This document shows, in pieces, positions 24,622 to 32,906 of a stretch of DNA of 43,716 nt. A model generated the notes under the pieces. The model made no database searches and had not been told where the DNA came from. It saw only the letters and a list, made by a program, of their open reading frames with translations. This DNA comes from Oscillospiraceae bacterium. GTDB taxonomy: Bacteria; Bacillota; Clostridia; Christensenellales; Aristaeellaceae. Location of the stretch: positions 1-43,716 of the forward strand of contig JAISZG010000024.1 of NCBI GenBank assembly GCA_031269355.1, given 5' to 3'. Both the position numbers and the translations under genes were made by a program. The first letter of the stretch is position 1. Each line of letters begins with the position of its first letter.

Positions 24622-24654
24622 AGGCTGCGCCTCCTTTTCAGCATCGACAACAAC
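24519..24654 (-). repeat. 69-bp tandem duplication across the pstC-pstA junction
   Basis: The blocks 24519-24585 and 24588-24654 are offset by 69 bp and differ at only two positions (24526/24595 and 24561/24630). The unit contains the last codons of pstC, a ribosome site, the GTG start and the first 11 codons of pstA. Length is a multiple of three, so the pstA frame is preserved. Confidence 0.9.
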
Positions 24655-25538
24655 AGATTAATAATCAATATAAACACGAACAGTGCCACCGCAGTGGCAA
24701 TAAGCGCTTCCCTATGCAAATCGGCCGCGTAGCCCATTTCAAGCACAATGTTCGCAGTCATCGTGCGCACACCGCTAACCAGATTTTTGGGGATCACAGG
24801 TTGGTTGCCGGCGACCATTACCACCGCCATAGTTTCTCCAATCGCGCGACCGACGCCAAGTACTACGGCTGTCAGTATACCAGAGCCTGCGGCGGGAAGC
24901 GTCGCGAAAAATACGCTGCGCTCGTGACTTGCGCCAAGCGCTAGCGCGCCTTCATAATAGCTTTCCGGCGCAGCGCGTAGCGCGCTCTCGGATACGCTTA
25001 TAATCGTAGGCAATATCATAATGCCCAGCAATAATGACGCGGTTAGCATGCTTTTACCTCCATCAAACCACGCCCGTATCCACGGAACAAGCACGACCAT
25101 TCCAAAAAAACCATACAATACCGATGGAATACCTGCCAGCAGCGAAACTACGGGGCGAAGAATCACAAGCGCGCGCTTTCCGCAGAACTTCGCCATATAT
25201 ATGGCCGTCAGTACCCCTATCGGTACGCCGAATATTATCGCGCCAAGCGTAACATACAGACTGCCTACTATCATAGGTGCGATTCCGTAAAGTCCGCTTC
25301 CCGGTTTCCACCGCATCCCAAAAAAGAACTCCAGTACGCCTATCTTTCCTATTCCCGGTATTCCGTTAGCGAACAGGAATAGGCAGATGAGCGCCACGCA
25401 CAGTATACACACGCAAGCCGCAATCAGAAACACAATCCTCATCGCGTTCTCTCTATAACGGCTCGACGAAAAGAAAAGCGCAATCCTGCCGATTCGGCTA
25501 TGTGTCTTAACGATTTTAATCGCCCGCTTTCGCGCCAA
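24618..25538 (-). CDS. pstC: Phosphate ABC transporter permease PstC
   Basis: 306 residues, of which the region from about residue 33 holds six membrane helices. PstC blocks are FFFGMRWKPGSGLYGIAPMI, AGIPSVLYGFFGMVVLVPWI, and the loop PESYYEGALALGASHERSVF. Start uncertain: the frame opens with TTG at 25538 without a clear ribosome site, and the next ATG (25442, MRIVFLIAACV) has only a weak AGAGAGAA upstream. The longer form gives the usual cytosolic N-terminal tail. The 3' end lies in the 69-bp duplication and overlaps pstA. Confidence 0.93.
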   Translation of the reverse strand: MARKRAIKIVKTHSRIGRIALFFSSSRYRENAMRIVFLIAACVCILCVALICLFLFANGIPGIGKIGVLEFFFGMRWKPGSGLYGIAPMIVGSLYVTLGAIIFGVPIGVLTAIYMAKFCGKRALVILRPVVSLLAGIPSVLYGFFGMVVLVPWIRAWFDGGKSMLTASLLLGIMILPTIISVSESALRAAPESYYEGALALGASHERSVFFATLPAAGSGILTAVVLGVGRAIGETMAVVMVAGNQPVIPKNLVSGVRTMTANIVLEMGYAADLHREALIATAVALFVFILIINLLLSMLKRRRSL

Positions 25539-25592
25539 ACGGCCGTGCAGTTTTCGCGCACGGCAGTTTGGCTATTTCACATATTTTCAGGA

Positions 25593-26459
25593 TTACTCAG
25601 CGTCAAACCACTCGGTAATCTCGCCGGTATATATCGCCTTAACTTGTTCTGCTGTCAGATCGCCTATCGCGTTGTCCTTATTTACGATAACCGCAATGCC
25701 ATCAAGCGCTATTCTGGTTTGCGCAAGCCCTTTTTCTATTTCGGTTTCCTTAAGTTCGCGCGACGCCATACCCAGCTCGCATATGCCTTCCAGCGTGGCG
25801 TTGACGCCCGTCGTGGAATCGCTCTGCTGAATTTCGATATTCAAATTGGGATTGATCGCGCCGTACGCTTCCTTAAGCTTTTCCATCACAGGAGTTACCG
25901 ACGAAGAACCCGCGACAACCACCTTGCCGCTGGGCTGCGTGCCGCTGAACGGACTTGTTTCCGAAAGAGGGATATAGCCGTTGGTTTCCACAACCGCCTG
26001 CCCTTCCTGGCTTAGGATATAATTGAGGAAGTCTTGCGCGGCCTCGCCGATCGTTCCAAGCGTTACGATGTTGAACGGACGGCTGATCGTATACGAACCG
26101 TCGCGTACGGTCTCGATGCTGGGGGCTACGCCCGCTATCGATACCGCCTTTACCGTATCGTTCAGCGAACCAAGCGATATATAGCCGATCGCATTTTTAT
26201 CGCCGGAAACCGATATCATCATAACCGAAGTATTATTGGTGATTTCCGCCAAGTCGAGCGTCATGTCTACCTTGGAGCCGTCTTCCTGCTTCACTTCAAC
26301 GCCGAACAATTCGATGAACGCACTCCGCGTGCCCGATCCGTCTTCCCGCGATATCACATGGATTGGCTCGCCGGCCGATTGAGACGTCTGGCACCCAAGC
26401 AACATGACCATTGGTAGCGCCAATGCAAGAAATCTTGTAAGAAACCGCTTAGCCTTCAT
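25593..26459 (-). CDS. pstS: Phosphate-binding lipoprotein PstS, circularly permuted domain order
   Basis: 288-residue lipoprotein precursor with lipobox MLLGC (Cys23). It captures phosphate outside the membrane and hands it to PstC-PstA. The halves are in reverse order relative to classical PstS. Residues 30-166 carry what is normally the C-terminal half (HVISREDGSGTRSAF, AIGYISLGSLND, YTISRPFNIVT, EGQAVVETNGYIPL). Residues 178-288 carry the normal N-terminal half (GKVVVAGSSSVTPVMEKL, MASRELKETE, ALDGIAVIVNKDN, IYTGEITEW). Both phosphate-site loops are retained. GGTGGAGG precedes the ATG. First gene of the operon, with a candidate Pho box upstream. Confidence 0.92.
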   Translation of the reverse strand: MKAKRFLTRFLALALPMVMLLGCQTSQSAGEPIHVISREDGSGTRSAFIELFGVEVKQEDGSKVDMTLDLAEITNNTSVMMISVSGDKNAIGYISLGSLNDTVKAVSIAGVAPSIETVRDGSYTISRPFNIVTLGTIGEAAQDFLNYILSQEGQAVVETNGYIPLSETSPFSGTQPSGKVVVAGSSSVTPVMEKLKEAYGAINPNLNIEIQQSDSTTGVNATLEGICELGMASRELKETEIEKGLAQTRIALDGIAVIVNKDNAIGDLTAEQVKAIYTGEITEWFDAE

Positions 26460-26504
26460 TTTTTTACCTCCACCTAAATTTCTTTCCTTATCCTTACATT
26501 CTGA

Positions 26505-26550
26505 ATTCTATCGCATGCATGTAAAAACAAAAATCATGTATATGTAAAAT
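26505..26550 (-). promoter_or_regulatory. Candidate Pho box and -10 element of the pst operon
   Basis: On the minus strand, two TTTACA motifs (26548-26543 and 26525-26520) are spaced 23 bp apart, about two 11-bp turns. They precede TAGAAT (26510-26505), with no good -35 hexamer at the expected spacing. This is the layout expected of an activator-dependent PhoB/PhoP promoter. Confidence 0.45.
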
Positions 26551-26602
26551 TCATATTAAATGCCGGGCGTTGTACTTGTTTTGTTTAAACACGCGCGATA
26601 TA

Positions 26603-26637
26603 AATCAAGCGGCTGGCTGAAGAGCCGCCGCTTGATT
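26603..26637 (-). terminator. Terminator downstream of the three-paralogue cluster
   Basis: AATCAAGCGGC (26603-26613) pairs perfectly with GCCGCTTGATT (26627-26637), an 11-bp stem with an AT-rich tail on the minus strand (TATATCG). It lies 36 bp beyond the stop at 26674 and separates this cluster from pstS. Confidence 0.65.
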
Positions 26638-26673
26638 CCTTATATTATAATTAAAGTAAAAATATATCTTTTA

Positions 26674-27843
26674 TTATTTTGTACGTGTTCTTTTGCGCGG
26701 CTTCGCTGCGCGATGCTTCGCCCTTTGAGCGCCCCTATCCGAGCGTGGCGTATCGGAATTCGTAGAGCGCACATGCGCCACAGGGTTTTCCGCGCGCGCA
26801 GGCGTCGCTTGCTCCTTATTCAAATTTTCAATTACCGGCAGAGTGGATTCCGCTTCCGACTTGTATGTGACAGGCGCGTTTTCTAGAGGCGTAAGCACTC
26901 TTGTAGGCAGCGTCTCATAATCTGAATAATCTGAATCGATTTTAGAAGTTGAAGTCGCGGCGGTTTGCGTAGCTATTGGGCGTAGGCTGATATAGCATCC
27001 GAACTCGTCGCAAAACGCCATGCCGCCATTTTCATCTGCGAGCGAATAGGTATTATCGCGATTGATTCTAAGCGTCCACTCGTCCGCCGCGTAGGCAATG
27101 TCCATGGGAATGATTTTATACCAGCCCGGTTGCAGGCTTAAGTGCAGATCGCCGTTCTCGTCGGATTCAATTATGTTAACTTGTTCGCCCGTAACGGCAT
27201 CCTTTATAACATAATGAATATTCGCCTCCGGACTGTCTCCCTCTACACCTGTCAGCGTTATGCATCCCTGCGGACCGTCGCATCCGCACATATCTATCGC
27301 GTTCGATAGATATCCCGTTACGCCGACCAGCTTAATATTCATAATATCGCCAAAATTTGCGGCGTTTTCTAAAATGGACAGCGCGGACTCTTTAATATCA
27401 TCCTGTCCATCTTGCGACGTCTCGTAATCCAACGCGTATTGCAGCACCGACGCGCCTGCGTCCAGCAAGCTCTCAACACCTCGACCAACACCCGCGATGC
27501 TTAGCATGACGGTCGCCATCGATATCTGCGCGGCTTCGTTCACGTTTATAAGGCGGCCGCCCGTCGGAATTTCAGGCATAGGGGTCGGCACAACGGGTAT
27601 CGGCAGCGGCCCGCTTTCCCCTAAAGCGTCGGCGCAATCATTATATTCATAAAACGAACGATTCCCTCGCTGAACTGCAAGCGGCGGCTTGATATCGTTT
27701 ATGTTCACGCCATACCGCTCTTTGATACCCATGTTCATCGCATATACGGCGGATTTATCCTGGATAATCGAATTGTTTATCGTTTCGCTGCCGGTTGGCG
27801 GATTTAGCCCCACCCGGTTCGCGCGCCTTGTCGGGTTCACATA
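26674..27843 (-). CDS. Short paralogue (A) of the beta-helix/spore-surface-like family
   Basis: About 389 residues from a GTG at 27843, chosen because AAAGAGGA lies 6 nt upstream; the frame is open to a TTG or ATG near 27888, overlapping the upstream gene. No signal peptide. Layout: a polar N-terminal 80 residues; a Pro-rich linker (PLPIPVVPTPMPEIPTG); a helical module (AAQISMATVMLSIAGVGRGV then ESLLDAGASVLQYAL); the cysteine motif MCGCDG; a transthyretin/SpaA-like beta-sandwich (ITLTGVEGDSPEANIHYVIK, AVTGEQVNIIESDENGDLHL, PGWYKI). A ~100-residue polar region follows, ending in a very basic tail (RGAQRAKHRAAKPRKRTRTK). The helical and sandwich parts match the C-terminal thirds of the two upstream genes, but the beta-helix is absent. 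Function unknown; I infer the same structure or surface layer. Confidence 0.75.
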   Translation of the reverse strand, partial: YVNPTRRANRVGLNPPTGSETINNSIIQDKSAVYAMNMGIKERYGVNINDIKPPLAVQRGNRSFYEYNDCADALGESGPLPIPVVPTPMPEIPTGGRLINVNEAAQISMATVMLSIAGVGRGVESLLDAGASVLQYALDYETSQDGQDDIKESALSILENAANFGDIMNIKLVGVTGYLSNAIDMCGCDGPQGCITLTGVEGDSPEANIHYVIKDAVTGEQVNIIESDENGDLHLSLQPGWYKIIPMDIAYAADEWTLRINRDNTYSLADENGGMAFCDEFGCYISLRPIATQTAATSTSKIDSDYSDYETLPTRVLTPLENAPVTYKSEAESTLPVIENLNKEQATPARAENPVAHVRSTNSDTPRSDRGAQRAKHRAAKPRKRTRTK

Positions 27844-27872
27844 ACTTCCTCTTTTCATCATTAATATATTAT

Positions 27873-30221
27873 TTATATACACAAGCATATAGGCGCGTAT
27901 GGGCGGTACGCCTTACAGCCGTCGGACTCGTCTATTTGATCCGGACGATGAATTATCATCGTGCATGTTCCTTTGCAGCAGTCTTTCTTACCGTCTATAG
28001 TATAGCCGCCGTCGGCGTCCACGGAAATATGGCGGATTTCCGGAAGCCACATACCATCATATAACAATTCAAGCGTATAATCCGTCTCGCGGTCTAGACG
28101 CAGTATCAGTTTGCCTGTTTGGTCGGTTTCAATATCTGTCGACTCGCCGGTGGTATCGTTGTACAGCCGATATTTTGCCTGCTGCGCTGGCAGGCGGGTG
28201 GTCTGCGTCACTGCGTACAGCGTAACGCATACGGGTTCGACAACTATCTCGCTGTCGCAGCCGCAGGATTCCATGAACTTCGTCATATACTCAGTCGCGC
28301 AGCTTAGTTTTTCTACGAGCGTTTGTTCCAATTCTTTCGCGCCATCGGCGATGTTCATAACGGAATCATTTAAACCGACCAATTCCTGCGCGTCCGGTTC
28401 CTGCGTCAAGCCCTGCCGTATCACAGACGCGCCTGCTTCGAGCAGCGAGCGAAGCCCGCTCTCCATATTGGCGATGCTCGATACAACGCCGGACAGAGCG
28501 TACTGCGCTTCAGCGGCGACATTGGTTGGCGCGGCGTATTTGCAGTCGTCGTATACGCCTCGCATACAATCGGTGAACGAATCGCCTATGGGCGGAACAT
28601 TTACCGTCGGATCGAAAGTGCCGCCGCCTAAACCAGACCCGCCCGAGCCAACGTCCGGATCGGATTCGTCGATTAACTGATTGACGTATTTCTTGCCCAC
28701 ATAAGGTTCATCCCTGCATTCATCCACGATATTGTCGGCGGTCAGGCGAATTGTGGCGACAGCATAGTTATCCGCCAATACAGGATCCTTCTCGGCGCAT
28801 ACTCCGCCGACGATGCGGCGCGCGAACTTATTGCTGATTATCGTATCCGCTTTGACGTAGTTGTGGCTGACGATTACGTTACCGGTATTGGGAGATTCAT
28901 AATCCGACATCGCGCCGATAACGCCGCCGACATAAGCTTTATCATGTTCGTCGTCCTTTAGCGTATTAACGCATACGCAATTGTATTTGATGCTCGCGCT
29001 TGTACGACATATGCCGATCACTCCGCCGACGCCGGTTTCGATATAGTTATCGGCCTGCCCATCGGGAAGCAGCTCGCCTGCTTCTGACAAGGCAATAACG
29101 CTGCCCAAATTTTCATTTTGATGAATAAACAGTTGACCGTTATGCTCTATATTATCATTTGGGTTTACCAGTCCGACGATGCCTCCCGCGCACATCGACG
29201 CGCGCACGACGCAAGCGTTTGTATTATTCAGCACATATACGCCGTTGTTCGTTCCTTCAATCAAAATATAGCCGACAATTCCTCCGGCGTGCTCAATAAT
29301 TTTCCCGGCGCTATCCGGTATTGGCGATCGATTGATGTTATCGCCGATCAAACAATTGCCGACACCTTCATCATAGGTGCCCGCGACACCTACTATACCG
29401 CCAAGTATGGTTGAACAGAAGCCCTCGCAAGTGGATGCTATATCCCAAATCCCATTGTTTACGCAGCTTCGAACGCTTGCCGAGGCCATGATGGCAGCGA
29501 TTCCGCCTCCGGTAAAAAGGCCGTTCTGCTCGTAATCCAATTCGCCTATATTAGCGGATATCATTCCGTTATTAATGCAGGATTCCACGATTGATGCCCC
29601 ATCCAGGTAACCCGCGATTCCGCCAACTCCAATCCACCCAGTCACTCTGTTCGTCGCGTCCAATTCGATATCCGCATTATTAACACAATTGGAAACGATG
29701 GTATCATACGCCTCGCCGATTAACCCGCCACATTCCAAAGCGTTGGTTTTCAATGTTCCGCTGACCGAGCAGCGATCAACGACGCATCCCTCAGCCAGGC
29801 CGATTAACCCGCCGATTATATCGATACCGTTTGATTCAACATCGATTTCAACTTCGCAGTGTTTGACGGAGCAATCGATTGCTTCGCCAAATAATATTCC
29901 GGTGTATTTTAAATTGATTTCAGTGTATTCAAAATAAGGTATACTGCCGCTTGCAATAATCTTCAAATGATCAATATCCACCGCTTCGCCAAGTTTGAAC
30001 AATGGCTGACCCAGCGGATGTGTTGTCGTGCCGATGCTGTGCCCATTCCCATGTATGACGATACGTACGCCATATTGCGTCACCAAAGACTCCCAATCTC
30101 CAACATCAATATCAATATCATCGCTTATATTAATGATGTTGATCGCGCCTTCTGCGCTTGTCGCGCCAAGCGCATTTAAAAGTTCATCAAAATTATTTAC
30201 ATCAGAAAAACTGTTCGCCAT
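27873..30221 (-). CDS. GLUG-repeat beta-helix protein (B) with helical, Cys-rich and beta-sandwich C-terminus
   Basis: 782 residues, no signal peptide, no LPxTG and no membrane helix. Residues 1-510 form a right-handed beta-helix-like array with about ten GLUG-type turns (GGLIG, GGIAG, GGIVG, GGVIG), each followed by N/C-rich strands such as SNCVNNADI and RSCVNNGIW. A Gly-rich linker and VPPIGDSFTDCMRGVYDDCK come next. A helical module at about 575-650 (VVSSIANMESGLRSLLEAGA) ends in SCGCD. A beta-sandwich at about 660-740 (TDQTGKLILRLDRETDYTLE) is followed by a Cys cluster, DCCKGTCTMIIHRPD. GLUG repeats are usually found in secreted adhesins; absence of export signals is odd. I infer a spore-surface protein made in the mother cell. 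Weak ribosome site AAGTAGGTAG. Confidence 0.82.
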   Translation of the reverse strand: MANSFSDVNNFDELLNALGATSAEGAINIINISDDIDIDVGDWESLVTQYGVRIVIHGNGHSIGTTTHPLGQPLFKLGEAVDIDHLKIIASGSIPYFEYTEINLKYTGILFGEAIDCSVKHCEVEIDVESNGIDIIGGLIGLAEGCVVDRCSVSGTLKTNALECGGLIGEAYDTIVSNCVNNADIELDATNRVTGWIGVGGIAGYLDGASIVESCINNGMISANIGELDYEQNGLFTGGGIAAIMASASVRSCVNNGIWDIASTCEGFCSTILGGIVGVAGTYDEGVGNCLIGDNINRSPIPDSAGKIIEHAGGIVGYILIEGTNNGVYVLNNTNACVVRASMCAGGIVGLVNPNDNIEHNGQLFIHQNENLGSVIALSEAGELLPDGQADNYIETGVGGVIGICRTSASIKYNCVCVNTLKDDEHDKAYVGGVIGAMSDYESPNTGNVIVSHNYVKADTIISNKFARRIVGGVCAEKDPVLADNYAVATIRLTADNIVDECRDEPYVGKKYVNQLIDESDPDVGSGGSGLGGGTFDPTVNVPPIGDSFTDCMRGVYDDCKYAAPTNVAAEAQYALSGVVSSIANMESGLRSLLEAGASVIRQGLTQEPDAQELVGLNDSVMNIADGAKELEQTLVEKLSCATEYMTKFMESCGCDSEIVVEPVCVTLYAVTQTTRLPAQQAKYRLYNDTTGESTDIETDQTGKLILRLDRETDYTLELLYDGMWLPEIRHISVDADGGYTIDGKKDCCKGTCTMIIHRPDQIDESDGCKAYRPYAPICLCI

Positions 30222-30269
30222 TTTAACTACCTACTTTTCAGTAAATGATATAATTATTATTCCGCATGT

Positions 30270-32582
30270 TTATATTGCATCAAGCGGCGCGCGCCTACTT
30301 TTTTTGCAAACTGGCCCAAATCTTGACACCGTCGCGCACGCCGGCTCCGCGCCTATATAATCCGGGCGGTGCACTATCATCGTGCAGGTTCCTTTGCAGC
30401 ACTCGCGCTGACCGTCTACTGTGAAACTCCCGTCAACGTCCACTTTAATGTGCCTTGTCTCCGGTATCCATTCGCCGTCGTCCATCATTTCGAGCGTATA
30501 TTCGCTTCCCGGCGCGAGCATCAGCTCAAGCTTACCCGTTTGGTCGGTAATAAGGTTGGACGTAACCTCTCCCGTGCTTTCGTTTATCAATCGATATTTA
30601 ACCATCTGCGCGGGCTGGCGGCTGTTTTCCGTCGCCGCGTACAGCGTCGCGCAGGTGAGGAATGAATCGTCGCCATTGCAGCCGCACACTTCCACCAACT
30701 TGGTAAGGTAGTCCGTTGTGCTGCATAGCCTATCTACCAGCGAAGTTTCCATTGCGCCGGCGCTGTCTATGATTTCCGTTACTTCAGCGTTCAGCGATGC
30801 GAGATCGTCCGCTGACGGGTTGCCCGCCAAGCCGCGCTGCATCATCGTAGCGCCGATATCAAGTATATCGCGCAGTCTGGTTTCCAGGCATGCAATGTTT
30901 GAAACCACCGCCGCCGCCGCATATTGCGCTACGGACGACGCGCGCCTGCCGGCCGCGGCATTCCGGCAGCCGGTATACACTCCGCGAAGGCACTCGTTGA
31001 AAGAATCACCCACTGGCGGATTGTGTATAGCCGGGTCCAGGTTTTCTCCGTTGAGGTTATCTGCGCCATAGTCTGGATCGCTGCAATCAATGGTCTCGCC
31101 GGAATATATCTCGCTGCTGCTGCCTGTGTTTTTATAACAGTAACCGTTCCTGTTGTCAGCGGTAAGGCGAGTAGCGGCGTCAGCGTAGTTGTTTTCCAGC
31201 TTGTTTTGTCCCCGTGAGCAAATGCCGCCGACTATGCGTCGAGCCGCAAACTCGCTGATGAGTTCGCCTACCCTTGCATAATTATAACGAACTGTGGCGT
31301 CGCTTTTCGCTTCATCATAATCACCTTTATCTGATAGTACACCTACGACGCCCCCGACAAACATTGCTTGATTTCTTGGCGGATAATATTGAAATATGTC
31401 TTTTGAATACTTCTGCTCAATCTTATATGCGCACACGCGGTTGTACTCTATCAATGCATTCATGCTGTTCGCGCCGATAATGCCTCCGATACCTGTATTA
31501 CCAACATAGCTTTTATCGTTATAAAAATCATATATTTCTTCTCCCGTTGCGTTGCCATATACATTGCCCAGGTTGTCATTATATCTAACATATAAATATG
31601 CCTCATGGTTGTTTTCGAATGACATGGTATTGCCTATGATTCCGCCGACAAACATCTTGCCCTTAACACTGCATATATTCATATTATTTATAATATAGTA
31701 TTTTGATCCAACATTATCGTCTTCCTCTATGGTGCCTACAATACCTCCTGCCGTTTCCGCGTTTGATAATGTGCAGGCTCCGATGATCCCCTTATTAATG
31801 TTGTCGCTAATTATGGTATCGTGTACATCGCCCATGCTTGGATCGCCTTCTATCACGGAACCCACAATGCCGCCAATGACGCTGTCTTCATCGTCAACAT
31901 CGCAAATAGTTCCGCTGTTAACGCAGTTCCTTACGATGCACGACGAGCAAATCGACACAATACCACCCACCACATCATCGCTAATTAGATTCCCATTATT
32001 TATGCATGAATCAATAATAGAGTTAATCGCATCGCCTACTATTCCGCCAACGCGTTGGAAGCCGTATGGCACCATACCATTTCCCGCCGTAATATCAAGT
32101 TCATTTATACAACCGACTATTTCACCGTCGCTCAATTTGCCAACCAATCCACCAGTGCTGTCGGCAGGCGAATTCAACACCTTGCCTTTTACGGTGCAGT
32201 TATGGATTTTGCAGCGCGACGCGACGCATATGAGCAAGCCAAAATAGCTTGCATCAGATGACAAAAGTTGAGCTAAATCATCGTAATAATAATATGAATA
32301 TAAATTTAAATTATCAATTTCAATGTCGGCGGCCTGGTAAATAAGCGATGCCGTAAGCGGATAAAGTTCACTTCCAACCACATGTCCATTGCCGTGTATA
32401 ACTATTGAACCGGGGTTTTGCGCTTCGATAGCTTCTGCTATTGGAATCCATGATTCTGATAATTCTGATAGGTTAATATCGTTTTCAATATTGATTATTC
32501 CATTGTGGTTGCTAGTCACCTGATCAATCGCAGCTCTGAGGTCCTCCGCCGTCGATACTGTGTATACTATGGGTCTTGGCAT
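30270..32582 (-). CDS. GLUG-repeat beta-helix protein (C), paralogue of B
   Basis: About 770 residues from MPRPIVYTVS at 32582, with a weak GCGGGA site upstream; the frame is open to 32618. Same architecture as protein B. An N-terminal cap (INIENDINLSELSESWIPIA, IVIHGNGHVVGSELYP) precedes roughly nine GLUG turns (GGLVG, GGIVG, GGIIG, GGVVG). Then come the linker PPVGDSFNECLRGVYTGCRN, the helical module VVSNIACLETRLRDILDIGA, CGCNG, the beta-sandwich (ITDQTGKLELMLAPGSEYTL) and ECCKGTCTMIVHRPDYIG. B and C match most strongly in the last 200 residues, while the helix repeats have diverged. This looks like tandem duplication with selection for a variable repeat region. No export signal. Probably first gene of the cluster. 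Confidence 0.82.
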   Translation of the reverse strand: MPRPIVYTVSTAEDLRAAIDQVTSNHNGIINIENDINLSELSESWIPIAEAIEAQNPGSIVIHGNGHVVGSELYPLTASLIYQAADIEIDNLNLYSYYYYDDLAQLLSSDASYFGLLICVASRCKIHNCTVKGKVLNSPADSTGGLVGKLSDGEIVGCINELDITAGNGMVPYGFQRVGGIVGDAINSIIDSCINNGNLISDDVVGGIVSICSSCIVRNCVNSGTICDVDDEDSVIGGIVGSVIEGDPSMGDVHDTIISDNINKGIIGACTLSNAETAGGIVGTIEEDDNVGSKYYIINNMNICSVKGKMFVGGIIGNTMSFENNHEAYLYVRYNDNLGNVYGNATGEEIYDFYNDKSYVGNTGIGGIIGANSMNALIEYNRVCAYKIEQKYSKDIFQYYPPRNQAMFVGGVVGVLSDKGDYDEAKSDATVRYNYARVGELISEFAARRIVGGICSRGQNKLENNYADAATRLTADNRNGYCYKNTGSSSEIYSGETIDCSDPDYGADNLNGENLDPAIHNPPVGDSFNECLRGVYTGCRNAAAGRRASSVAQYAAAAVVSNIACLETRLRDILDIGATMMQRGLAGNPSADDLASLNAEVTEIIDSAGAMETSLVDRLCSTTDYLTKLVEVCGCNGDDSFLTCATLYAATENSRQPAQMVKYRLINESTGEVTSNLITDQTGKLELMLAPGSEYTLEMMDDGEWIPETRHIKVDVDGSFTVDGQRECCKGTCTMIVHRPDYIGAEPACATVSRFGPVCKKSRRAPLDAI

Positions 32583-32696
32583 AAATGATTCCCGCTTTCT
32601 ATAGAATAAATTAATCATATAATAAGTATATATAATATTGTTCGATCATATCGTTCATACTGACGAACTTGTCTCGTATAAAGATGTACGCGTAAT

Positions 32697-32725
32697 GATT
32701 CTATGCAAATCGTATAAACTGTGTG
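32697..32725 (-). promoter_or_regulatory. Weak sporulation-type promoter candidate for the paralogue cluster
   Basis: On the minus strand, CACAC (32725-32721), 15 nt, CATAGAATC (32705-32697) loosely resembles a sigma-K/sigma-E pattern. It lies about 115 bp upstream of the chosen start of gene C. The surrounding DNA is AT-rich, so the match could be chance. Confidence 0.25.
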
Positions 32726-32906
32726 ACAATATAGGTGTGCATACGAGTCCGAAAAGTATTTATAATAACTTTAATATGCGATAAATATATTTAACGGAGA
32801 CATACCGTACAGCTTTTCATTATTGTAAGAATACGCAATCCGCTTTATGGCAAAATAAAAAGCGATCTGTTATTCTACATTCATGCTGTGAATTAGGAGG
32901 AGAACG

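Noticed and set aside
28111-28680. Plus-strand open frame of 189 codons in the GLUG cluster
   Set aside because: Shadow of protein B; Ser/Thr/Pro-rich translation arises from antisense of Gly/Asp-rich codons.
31729-32247. Plus-strand open frame of 172 codons
   Set aside because: Antisense of the GLUG repeats in protein C (the Pro/Thr runs mirror Gly-Gly-Ile-Val-Gly); no ribosome site.
27873-32618. Periodic repeats that could suggest a CRISPR-like or minisatellite array
   Set aside because: The periodicity is at protein level (GLUG turns); DNA repeats are imperfect and unevenly spaced, with no constant repeat and unique spacer structure.
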